64,000 bases of DNA from Glaciihabitans sp. (GTDB lineage: Bacteria > Actinomycetota > Actinomycetes > Actinomycetales > Microbacteriaceae). Below the pieces are notes generated by a model that saw nothing but the letters and a program-made list of their open reading frames with translations, made no database searches and was not told where the DNA came from. A program made the position numbers and the translations under genes. The DNA lies in NCBI GenBank assembly GCA_025463785.1, contig JAODBD010000006.1, positions 62,001-126,000 of the forward strand. Direction: 5' to 3'. Positions 9,011-16,640 of the stretch are shown one piece after another; position 1 is the first letter of the stretch; the number at the start of each line of letters is the position of its first letter.

Positions 9011-9031
9011 TCACAAATCGCGCGATTGTGA
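9011..9031. promoter_or_regulatory. Imperfect palindrome in divergent promoter region (candidate operator)
   Basis: The 21-bp stretch reads TCACAAATCG-CG-CGATTGTGA, an inverted repeat with one unpaired A. It sits in the 216-nt region between the divergent monooxygenase (8902, minus) and metY-like gene (9119, plus), so one regulator could control both arms. The regulator is not identified; no dedicated regulator gene adjoins it. Confidence 0.45.
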
Positions 9032-9118
9032 CACTGTGCGACGATCTTGACTGAACTTATTTCCCTCTTGTGTTCATTCGCTACTAGCGTGAGTCTCGAC
9101 CAATCGAAAGGCGAGGCA

Positions 9119-10432
9119 ATGAGCGAGAGTTGGGGCGCTGCCACCCGGCAGGTGCATGCGGGCTACGTCACGGGCGTTCCGCAGAACACTGCGGTGGTGC
9201 CCATTTACCAGTCCACAGCGTACGAGTTCGAGAGTTTCGACTCTGCGGCCGACATTTTCGCGCTGCGCACTCCTGGCAACCTCTACAGCCGCACCGGAAA
9301 CCCGACGAATGCCGCTCTCGAGCGGAGGGTTGCGTCCCTCGACGGGGGTGTCGCCGCGCTGGCGACGGCCTCCGGTCAGTCGGCCGTAGCGATTGCGCTC
9401 CTCGCACTCGTGCGCAACGGGCAGCACATCGTCGCGGCCGACCAGCTCTACGGCGGATCGGTCGACCTGCTCGGCGATACCTTCGCCGACTTCGGGATCG
9501 ACGTGACGTTCGTCGACGCACGGGATTCGGCCGCGTGGGCGGCAGCGGTCCGTCCCGCCACGCGGGCGTTCTTCCTCGAGTCGATCGGCAATCCGACGGC
9601 GCTCATCCCCGACCTCGACGGGATCGCCGAGATCGCGCATGCCAACGACATCCCACTCGTCGTCGACAACACGATCGCCACGCCATACCTTCTGCGCCCG
9701 CTCGAATTCGGCGCGGACGTCGTGGTCTACTCGGCGACAAAGTTCCTGGGCGGCCACGGCAACTCGCTCGCCGGCGTGATCGTCGACGGCGGCACCTTTG
9801 ACTTCGGGGCGCAACCCGAGCGATGGACGCAGTACACGACCGCAAGCGAGCGTTTCGGCGGCATCGTCTTCTGGGAGCATTTCGGCGCAGAGAAGAGCGC
9901 CTATCTCGCCTACGCCAAGGCCAAGCTCAGCCACGACCTCGGCCCGGCGCTCTCGCCGTTCAACGCGTTCCAGATCCTGCAGGGGATCGAGACTCTCGAC
10001 ATCCGGGTGCGAAAGCAGACCGATTCTGCGCTCGAGGTCGCGCGGTACCTGGCGACGCATCCCGCCGTTTCGCTCGTGCATCACCCGGGGTTCAGCGGTC
10101 ATCCGGACGCCGACCGCGCACAGCGCTACCTGCCGCTCGGCATCGGTTCGGTGTTCGCGTTCGACCTAGCCGGCCCACCCGAAATCGTCGGCCCCTTCAT
10201 CAATTCGCTCACGCTGTTCAAACTCGTCGCCAACATCGGGGATGTCCGCAGCCTCGTCGTGCACCCCGCCACCACCACGCACAGCCGCCTCACCCCCGCC
10301 CAGCGCGAACGCGCCGGCATCTCGCTCACCACCATCCGCCTGTCGATCGGCCTCGAAGATCCCGCCGACCTCACAAAGGATCTCGACCAGGCGCTCGCGT
10401 CGATCACGCAACTCGCGGAGGCACTCGCATGA
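9119..10432 (+). CDS. O-acetylhomoserine/O-acetylserine sulfhydrylase-like PLP enzyme
   Basis: Cys/Met-metabolism PLP enzyme, 437 aa, MetY-like. It would use sulfide and an O-acylated homoserine or serine to make homocysteine or cysteine in the cytoplasm. Seen: YSRTGNPTNAALERRVASLDGG (residues 57-77), ASGQSA (85-90), PLP-phosphate region and Schiff-base Lys208 in YSATKFLGGHG, and the C-terminal NIGDVRSLVVHPATTTHSRL that favours the sulfhydrylase branch. SD AAAGGCGAGG precedes the ATG. The stop overlaps the next gene start (ATGA). Context suggests assimilation of sulfur released by the flanking monooxygenases. Confidence 0.88.
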   Translation: MSESWGAATRQVHAGYVTGVPQNTAVVPIYQSTAYEFESFDSAADIFALRTPGNLYSRTGNPTNAALERRVASLDGGVAALATASGQSAVAIALLALVRNGQHIVAADQLYGGSVDLLGDTFADFGIDVTFVDARDSAAWAAAVRPATRAFFLESIGNPTALIPDLDGIAEIAHANDIPLVVDNTIATPYLLRPLEFGADVVVYSATKFLGGHGNSLAGVIVDGGTFDFGAQPERWTQYTTASERFGGIVFWEHFGAEKSAYLAYAKAKLSHDLGPALSPFNAFQILQGIETLDIRVRKQTDSALEVARYLATHPAVSLVHHPGFSGHPDADRAQRYLPLGIGSVFAFDLAGPPEIVGPFINSLTLFKLVANIGDVRSLVVHPATTTHSRLTPAQRERAGISLTTIRLSIGLEDPADLTKDLDQALASITQLAEALA

Positions 10433-11451
10433 AATTCGGCTATTGGACCCCCGTGTACGGCGGTTTTCTGCGCAATGTAACCGAGGAGGGGATGGAGACC
10501 AGCTGGGATTACGTGCGCCGGGCATCCGTTCTCGCAGACCGGCTCGGCTACTACATCACACTCGTTCCCGAGTTGTACCTCAACGATCGCAAGGGCATCG
10601 AGGCCCCCAGCCTCGAGGCCTGGTCACTGTCGTCGGCGATCGCCGCGGTCACCGAGAACCTTCGGATCATGACCGCTGTTCGGCCGGGATTCCACCTGCC
10701 GACCGTGATCGCGAAGACCTCGGCAACGCTGGCAGACATCTCGTCCGACCGCTTCTCGCTGAACGTCGTGTCGGCCTGGTGGGCCGAGGAGGCGCGACAG
10801 TACGGCGGCGTCTTCGCGTCGCACGACGAGCGCTACGTGCAGTCGTCTGAGTTCGTGAACATCCTGAAGGGGATGTGGGCGAGCCAGCCGTACTCGCAGA
10901 AGGGGTCGTTCTACGACGTCGAGGGCGCCATCCTGTCTCCCAAGCCTCGCGTCGCGCCGCCCATCTATGCCGGCGGCGAGAGCGAGTCCGGGCGCGAGGC
11001 CATTGCCTCGTTCGCAGATTCCTACGTCACCCACGGCGGAACGCCTGACGAGCTTCGCGAGAAGGTGTCCGACGTGAATGTCCGCAGGCAGCGGCTGCAG
11101 GGCGCAGAGTTCGGCGAGATCGGGATGGCGGCATACGTGATCATTCGCGATACCGAGGCCGAGGCGCAGCGCGAGCTCGAGCGCATCACGACGGTCGACC
11201 CCGACTCCCCCGGCTACGCATCCTTCGAAGAATTTCGAGCCAACTCCAACCTGGATGTCGAACTCTCGAAGCGCGAATATTCGGTCGGCACCAGGGGCCT
11301 TCGCCCGAACCTCGTGGGCACGCCCGAGCAGGTCGCCGACCGCATCCGTGAGTTTCAGGCGGCCGGCGTAAACCTGCTGCTGATCCAGTCGTCCCCGTTG
11401 CTCGAGGAGCTCGAGCGCATCGCGACCGACCTGTTCCCACTCTTCGATTGA
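10429..11451 (+). CDS. LLM-class flavin monooxygenase (SfnG/dimethylsulfone monooxygenase-like)
   Basis: FMNH2-dependent monooxygenase, 340 aa, from an ATGA overlap with the upstream PLP enzyme gene. Stretches KFGYWTPVYGGFLRNV, ISSDRFSLNVVSAWWAEEAR, HDERYVQSSEFVNILKGMW and YAGGESESGREAIASFADSY match the alkanesulfonate/dimethylsulfone monooxygenase group. It probably cleaves a C-S bond to release sulfite or sulfinate. The assignment to SfnG rather than SsuD is by recall of family motifs and is moderate. Operon with metY-like and hydrolase genes. Confidence 0.82.
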   Translation: MKFGYWTPVYGGFLRNVTEEGMETSWDYVRRASVLADRLGYYITLVPELYLNDRKGIEAPSLEAWSLSSAIAAVTENLRIMTAVRPGFHLPTVIAKTSATLADISSDRFSLNVVSAWWAEEARQYGGVFASHDERYVQSSEFVNILKGMWASQPYSQKGSFYDVEGAILSPKPRVAPPIYAGGESESGREAIASFADSYVTHGGTPDELREKVSDVNVRRQRLQGAEFGEIGMAAYVIIRDTEAEAQRELERITTVDPDSPGYASFEEFRANSNLDVELSKREYSVGTRGLRPNLVGTPEQVADRIREFQAAGVNLLLIQSSPLLEELERIATDLFPLFD

Positions 11452-11458
11452 GGCGGCC

Positions 11459-12232
11459 ATGACCAACGTAATTCCCGCGACCACGGTTTTCGACGATACG
11501 GCCGCGCTCCGAGACAGCAATCACGGCGACGCGACGCGACCCGACTATTGGGACGAGCCAGCCGGCCTGAAACCTCGCGGTACCGTCATCGTGATAGCAG
11601 GCCGCGGAGAATCGGCGCTCGTGTATGAACGGTTCGGTCGCCGCATCGCGAGCGACTCCTGGCGAGTGCGCGTCATCGACGGCGTGACACAGGATGTCGC
11701 TGCCGCTCGAGGCCGCATCCGCGCGCTCCTCGCAGCCACGTCGTCGCCTGCACCTCACGTGCTGGTGGGATCGGATGTCGGCGCAGCGCTCGCGCTCCAG
11801 CTCGCGTCCGAACATCCCGACTCGCTCGATGCTGTGGTAATCGCCGGGCTACCGATCAGCGGCTCGCACCGGGCAACTGGCGCCGAGTTTGAGCTGCGCT
11901 CGGCCTGCCCCGTGCACCGCCGAACCCTCGACGACGAATCGCTCATTACGCCGGGTGCGCTTGAAGTAGCCATCCCAGACGAGCTCGCGCAGCTTGATCC
12001 CGGACGCGTCACGATACCGGTGCTCGCGATCCACGGGGAAGCCGATCCTGTCGTCGGCCTTAGCGAAGCACTCGAGTACTACCGAGGCCTGCCCGATGCA
12101 GAGATCGTAGCCGTGAACGGCGGACTGCACGACATCCTGAACGACCTCAGTCACCGAAGCGTCGCCGCGACCGTCGTGCTGTTCCTGGAGCGGCTGAAGG
12201 CCGGTGGACCGGTGATCGCCTCGGCGGAATAG
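11459..12232 (+). CDS. Alpha/beta hydrolase with Asp at the nucleophile position
   Basis: Alpha/beta-hydrolase fold protein, 257 aa, 7 nt after the monooxygenase stop. The strand GTVIVIAGRGES is followed by an oxyanion-type turn, and the nucleophile elbow reads GSDVG (Asp106) instead of the usual G-x-S-x-G. The acid GEADPVVG and a His in NGGLHDILND are present. An Asp nucleophile is seen in haloalkane dehalogenase and epoxide hydrolase relatives; alternatively the protein is not a Ser hydrolase. The N-terminal 40 residues are not family-like. Likely a late step of the same pathway, but the reaction is unknown. Confidence 0.7.
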   Translation: MTNVIPATTVFDDTAALRDSNHGDATRPDYWDEPAGLKPRGTVIVIAGRGESALVYERFGRRIASDSWRVRVIDGVTQDVAAARGRIRALLAATSSPAPHVLVGSDVGAALALQLASEHPDSLDAVVIAGLPISGSHRATGAEFELRSACPVHRRTLDDESLITPGALEVAIPDELAQLDPGRVTIPVLAIHGEADPVVGLSEALEYYRGLPDAEIVAVNGGLHDILNDLSHRSVAATVVLFLERLKAGGPVIASAE

Positions 12233-12276
12233 CGCAAGGATCGACCCCTGGGCGCTCGGCTAATCTGTGGCTTCCG

Positions 12277-13659
12277 TCAGTCGAAGTACTCACGCAATGT
12301 GCCGCCCACTGCGCCCGCGATCAGGCCGGCAAGTTCCGCGATTAGCGGGCGATCATCCGGCAGCTGAGTTACCGAGATGCGGAGCAGTCCGCGATTCGGC
12401 AGGCTCACGAACGTCTTGCGCCCGGAGCCGACGGAGATGCCCCGCGACGCCAACGCGACCAGGGCATCCACCTCATTGTCAACCTCGATCCAGACGATGA
12501 GGCTGTCGGGACCTGCGAGCGGTCGCAGCCCCATCCGGATGAGTTCGGAAAGCAGGGCTGCGCGGCGACTCGCGTACCGTTCACGTGCGCGGTCGACGCT
12601 TGCCTGGGCGGCTCCGTCGCTGACGAGGTAGGCGAGCGCATTTTGCAGGATGCGGCTGTTTGACCCCAGACCATGACTGCGTTCCGCGATGCTGCGCCTG
12701 ACAAGTTCGGCGCTGCCGCCAAGCACCGATGTGCGCAGGTCGATGCCGTACGCCCGGCAAAAACTGCGGATGCGCAGCACCCGACCCGGGATCAGCGCAC
12801 CCATCGACGGTGGCGTTTCGACCGCAAGCGGGCCGACGGAGTCATCCTCGATCACCCAGATCGGCTCGGGATGCTCGCGGATAACCTCGGCCAGTTCGTT
12901 CGCACGTCCCTGCGAAACAGACCGATCGAGCGCAAACGGGCCGCCCGGCTGGAACACGAAGGCGACGGCGCCGGCCATAAGCGCCGCACGCAGCGATTCG
13001 ACGGTCGGTCCGTGCTCATCTGAGGACAGCCCGATTGGTGTCACACCCAAGTCACCGAGCGTTTCGAGATACCCGGGGACGACTGGCTCGTCCACCGCAA
13101 TGATCGACCCGCGCGGCGCGGCGGCCGCGGTCGCGAGAAGGAGAGCCTCCGTGCCACCTCCGGCGGTCATCCATGCTTCGGCCTCGAATGGCCAGGTCGG
13201 TTCGATCACGGCGCGCAGTCGCTCGGTCATCTGGTCGCGGCCAGACGTGTTCAGTTCAACGGCATCAAGGCCGGAGAGGAGAGCGGGCGCGAGTGACGGC
13301 TGCAGGGTGACGTCTGCGTTGCTCTGCACCAGGTCGACGTGTGCCCAGCCCGGAAATCCTCCGGATGTCCGCGGTCGAATTACGGCGGCCCGCGCTCCAG
13401 CCGCAACGATCGTGCCCCCGCGGCGATGCGTTTCGATCAGGGCCTGCTTGCGAAGCGCACCCCACGCATCCGCCACCGTGCCGACGCTGATACCTGCGAC
13501 CCTGGCGAAATCCCGGATGGTGGGAAGCTGCGTCCCTGCCGAAAGTTCACCTGCCTCGATCAGCAGCGTGATGCTGTCGCGGATGTCTGCGGCGCTTCGC
13601 CCGGACATTCGGGCGTAGAGCCACTCAGCATCAACGACTATGGCACGAGCTTCGGGCAT
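12277..13659 (-). CDS. MocR-type GntR regulator with aminotransferase domain
   Basis: Transcription regulator of the MocR/PdxR group, 460 aa. Residues about 20-85 form a GntR winged helix (LIEAGELSAGTQLPTIRDFARVAGISVGTVADAWGAL). The remainder is a fold-type I aminotransferase-like domain (FQPGGPFALDRSVSQGRANELAEVI, WVIEDDSVGPLA). At the usual Schiff-base site the sequence is RSFCRAYGIDLR, with Arg where MocR proteins have Lys, so PLP may not bind covalently. The end faces the alpha/beta hydrolase gene, 45 nt away. The target is unknown; the nearby sulfur cluster or the downstream ABC exporter are candidates. Confidence 0.85.
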   Translation of the reverse strand: MPEARAIVVDAEWLYARMSGRSAADIRDSITLLIEAGELSAGTQLPTIRDFARVAGISVGTVADAWGALRKQALIETHRRGGTIVAAGARAAVIRPRTSGGFPGWAHVDLVQSNADVTLQPSLAPALLSGLDAVELNTSGRDQMTERLRAVIEPTWPFEAEAWMTAGGGTEALLLATAAAAPRGSIIAVDEPVVPGYLETLGDLGVTPIGLSSDEHGPTVESLRAALMAGAVAFVFQPGGPFALDRSVSQGRANELAEVIREHPEPIWVIEDDSVGPLAVETPPSMGALIPGRVLRIRSFCRAYGIDLRTSVLGGSAELVRRSIAERSHGLGSNSRILQNALAYLVSDGAAQASVDRARERYASRRAALLSELIRMGLRPLAGPDSLIVWIEVDNEVDALVALASRGISVGSGRKTFVSLPNRGLLRISVTQLPDDRPLIAELAGLIAGAVGGTLREYFD

Positions 13660-13749
13660 GCGCTGATCATAATCCCGACAAAGCGACTATGTTCACCCGA
13701 CTCCACTTCCGCGAGTGGCTCGCCGGACCGATCCCTATGTTCCGGGTCG

Positions 13750-15516
13750 CTAAAATCGCTGCGCTGCGTGCAACTTCATGTACTTCCCGTTCGCCGCGAG
13801 TAGCTCGTCATGCGAACCGATCTCAACCAGCTTGCCGCGATCCAGCACGGCGATCCGATCCGCAGCACGGATAGTCGAGAGGCGATGCGCGACGATCAGC
13901 GTGGTGCGGCCTTCCATGAGACGCTCCACGGCATCCTGAACCAGCTTCTCCGACTCGCCATCGAGGGCGGATGTCGCCTCATCGAGTAGAAGGACGCGCG
14001 GGTTCCGGATGAGCGCGCGTGCAATCGCGATCCGCTGTCGCTGGCCGCCAGACAGTCGCGCGCCGCGTTCACCGACCACCGTGTCCCAGCCATCCGGCAG
14101 TGCATCGACGATCTCGAGCGCGTTCGCGTCGCGCAGCGCCTGCAGCACGGTGTCATCCGAGATCTCATTGACTCCGTAGGTGACGTTGTCGCGAATGGAG
14201 CCCTCGAACAGCACGGATTCTTGCGGAACGACCGACACTCGGGAACGGAACGTGCGCAGATCGAGCGTCTGCATGTCGACCCCGTCGAGTAACAGTCGGC
14301 CGCTCGTCGGACGCAGGAAGCCGAGAACAACGTTGAGCGTCGTCGACTTGCCCGAGCCGGACGGTCCGACGAACGCAACCGTCTCCCCCGGCGAAATGGT
14401 GAGATCGATGCCGTCGAGGGCCGGACGCTTCGACTCCGGATAGCGGAACTGTAGCGCGTCGAAGCGAAGCTCACCGCTGACCGCCGCGACGGGCCGCCTG
14501 CCAGCGTTCAACTCGATATCGGATTCCTGCAGCACCTCGGCGATCGAACGCATCGACTCGCGCGCCTTGGTCATGACCGGCATGAGGTTCAGCAGGTTCA
14601 CAACGCTGCCCGTGAGGATCGTGAAGTAACCGCTGAGGAGCACCACTTCGCCCGCTGTGATCGGCAGCACCCTGGTGAGCGCGGCGAACGCGGCGGCGAT
14701 GAGGCAGAAGACGCCGAGGCTCTGATACGAGATCCAGGTGATCGAGCCGAACCGACCGTTGAACTTGTCGAGCGTGACTGCCGCGGACCGCACGTTTTCG
14801 ACACTCGTCGAGACGCGCTCGATGGCGACATCCTCGAGGGCGTGCGCGCGGGTGATTGGCATCAGCGCAGCCATCTCGCCAACACGTGACGAAAACCGCT
14901 CGATCTCGTGACGCAGCGATTCGTTCAGAGTGCTCGACCTTCGGCGCACCGAGATCATGAGCGCTGCCGCGATCGGCACTGTCAGCACGAAAACGAGAAC
15001 GAAGCTCGGAATTCGGATGGCCGTCGAAATCAGCGCCCCAACGAGGACGCAGATCGCCGACAGCCCGATGCCGTACGACTGATTGAGCGCAAGTTCGACG
15101 TTCTCGGCATCGCGCACCACCTTGCTTTGGATCACCGAGGCGCTCGTCCGAGAGTGAAAGCTGATCGACAGCATCTGCAGACGCGTGCTCATCCCGTTTC
15201 GCAGATCAGCGGCGACGCGTCGAATTGCGTTGCTGAACAGGCCGACGTAGAGCACATTCAGCGGGAAGTTCATGAGCAGGATGATGGCGGCGATTGCCGC
15301 GTTCAACCAGAGCTGGTTGAGCGGTTTGTGCTCGACGACGACGTCAATGATGTTGCCAGTCAGGATCGGCAGGATCCAGATTGGGCTGTCCTTGATGATG
15401 AACACGATCGTGGCGACAACCATCGAACCGCGGTAGGGCCTGAACAGCGAGATCAGCGAGCGGACCGGCCTCGCTTTGTCCACCGTGAGCGAAGCTGTTT
15501 CGGTGGGGTTCGCCAT
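13750..15516 (-). CDS. ABC exporter, fused membrane and ATP-binding domains
   Basis: Half-size ABC exporter, 588 aa. About residues 20-300 form six membrane segments. The nucleotide-binding domain has Walker A GPSGSGKST, signature LSGGQRQRIAIARAL, Walker B VLLLDEATSALD and H-loop LIVAHRLSTIRAADR. It likely works as a homodimer exporting a drug, lipid or peptide; no second exporter half is adjacent. It is transcribed toward the MocR gene and its promoter must lie in the 210-nt gap shared with the HTH gene at 15727. Confidence 0.88.
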   Translation of the reverse strand: MANPTETASLTVDKARPVRSLISLFRPYRGSMVVATIVFIIKDSPIWILPILTGNIIDVVVEHKPLNQLWLNAAIAAIILLMNFPLNVLYVGLFSNAIRRVAADLRNGMSTRLQMLSISFHSRTSASVIQSKVVRDAENVELALNQSYGIGLSAICVLVGALISTAIRIPSFVLVFVLTVPIAAALMISVRRRSSTLNESLRHEIERFSSRVGEMAALMPITRAHALEDVAIERVSTSVENVRSAAVTLDKFNGRFGSITWISYQSLGVFCLIAAAFAALTRVLPITAGEVVLLSGYFTILTGSVVNLLNLMPVMTKARESMRSIAEVLQESDIELNAGRRPVAAVSGELRFDALQFRYPESKRPALDGIDLTISPGETVAFVGPSGSGKSTTLNVVLGFLRPTSGRLLLDGVDMQTLDLRTFRSRVSVVPQESVLFEGSIRDNVTYGVNEISDDTVLQALRDANALEIVDALPDGWDTVVGERGARLSGGQRQRIAIARALIRNPRVLLLDEATSALDGESEKLVQDAVERLMEGRTTLIVAHRLSTIRAADRIAVLDRGKLVEIGSHDELLAANGKYMKLHAAQRF

Positions 15517-15680
15517 CCGGCCAGTATGACGTAGCTCGCAAGAAATTTACGAATCGGTGCAATTCCTTGGCACTGTCGGGCGACGGCGAGACGCGGGATA
15601 TGCGTATTGCAGCCCCAGCACGAAGAACGAAGAACGAGCGTAACATAAAAGTCACGCATTTCCCTGAGGAAGTCCGTCGC

Positions 15681-15710
15681 ACAAGCACAAGCACAAGCAC
15701 AAGCACAAGC
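15681..15710. repeat. Tandem hexamer array (ACAAGC)5
   Basis: Five exact ACAAGC units, preceded by GC and followed by ACA, occupy the DNA 17-46 nt upstream of the ATG of the HTH gene at 15727. This is where the leader or promoter should be. Changes in copy number would alter promoter-to-start spacing in 6-nt steps without touching the coding sequence. Confidence 0.92.
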
Positions 15711-15726
15711 ACATTGGGTGAAGATA

Positions 15727-16125
15727 ATGGCTGATCCAACACAGGTTTTCTGGAATGACCTCAAGAGTGATCTCGAGGATCCAGAATTTCTACGGGAATA
15801 CATCATTGAATCAGTTCGGATTCAAGCGATTGATTCGCTGATCAACGAGCTTGAGAAAGCGCGAGAAAATGCGGGTCTAAGCAAGGCTGAAGTGGCGCGG
15901 GCGATAAACACCAAGCCAGAAGTGATTCGGCGGATGCTTTCCAACAAGAGTGTCAATCCAACCTTGGGGACGCTAGCGGAAGTTGCAGCAGTACTTGGAT
16001 ATTCACTTTCGCTGACGCCGTTTAGCGCCGCAGACGACCAGTTCATCAAGACTCCGCTTCAGACCGGAGTTTCGAATGATTTGGACGAACTGGCTAAACG
16101 CCACCGAAGTCACCAGGTGGCATGA
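15727..16125 (+). CDS. XRE-family HTH protein, HigA-like antitoxin
   Basis: Small DNA-binding protein, 132 aa. Residues 44-95 form an XRE helix-turn-helix (KARENAGLSKAEVARAINTK, PEVIRRMLSNKSVNPTLGTL); the N-terminal 40 residues are helical, as in HigA-type antitoxins. A GTG at 15718 is an alternative start. Base composition is clearly lower in G+C than the flanks, a sign of transfer. The next gene, on the opposite strand and convergent, is RelE/HigB-like, so the two may be a toxin-antitoxin pair in an unusual tail-to-tail layout. Confidence 0.82.
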   Translation: MADPTQVFWNDLKSDLEDPEFLREYIIESVRIQAIDSLINELEKARENAGLSKAEVARAINTKPEVIRRMLSNKSVNPTLGTLAEVAAVLGYSLSLTPFSAADDQFIKTPLQTGVSNDLDELAKRHRSHQVA

Positions 16126-16197
16126 GACATCGCGTCAGCTTTCGAAGAGGCTTCGCGGATTTCTCAAAAAATACTCGTCGCGGAGACTACGGACTCC

Positions 16198-16635
16198 CTA
16201 ATATTGAGAACTCGTGAACGTGGTTCTGAAGCTCTTGTCCGGTCCCTGAATCACGGCCACGTAAGGCTTAATTGCTCGTTGTGCCCTGGCATCGATGACA
16301 CAAAATAGTCGATAGTGGTGTCGAGATTCACCATCAACTCGCAATTCGTACATGCCGGCCATTTCATCGGACATGGCCTCCCAGTAACCACCACCTGAGA
16401 ACCTGTATGGGGGTGCCGCGGCAACCGTAATCAAGCGGGCTCGCGCCTTGGCCCGGACGCCCGGCGGCCACGAATTCAGCGCCTCACGCCCGGGTACACC
16501 GAGCTTCAGGCCCCGCTCGTCGGTCTGCTGAAAATACACAATGTCATGTGCATCGTGCGGGTCAGATTCCAGTTTGACCGTTGACCGCACCACGCTTTTG
16601 ATTGGCGACTTTCGCGGCCGCTTGTCTGGCGACAT
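16198..16635 (-). CDS. RelE/HigB-like toxin-family protein
   Basis: 145 aa from the ATG at 16635. The C-terminal half has the RelE/HigB pattern: REALNSWPPGVRAKARARLI (residues 50-69), YWEAMSDEMAGMYELRVDGE (84-103), HYRLFCVID (107-115), and a basic end FRTTFTSSQY. Residues 1-30 are Lys/Arg-rich and not conserved in the family. An AAGGCGG SD lies at the very end of nrdB, whose stop is 5 nt before this ATG, so it may be expressed from the nrd operon. A ribosome-dependent RNase role is inferred from family. A longer frame upstream overlaps nrdB and is rejected. Confidence 0.72.
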   Translation of the reverse strand: MSPDKRPRKSPIKSVVRSTVKLESDPHDAHDIVYFQQTDERGLKLGVPGREALNSWPPGVRAKARARLITVAAAPPYRFSGGGYWEAMSDEMAGMYELRVDGESRHHYRLFCVIDARAQRAIKPYVAVIQGPDKSFRTTFTSSQY

Positions 16636-16640
16636 CCGCC

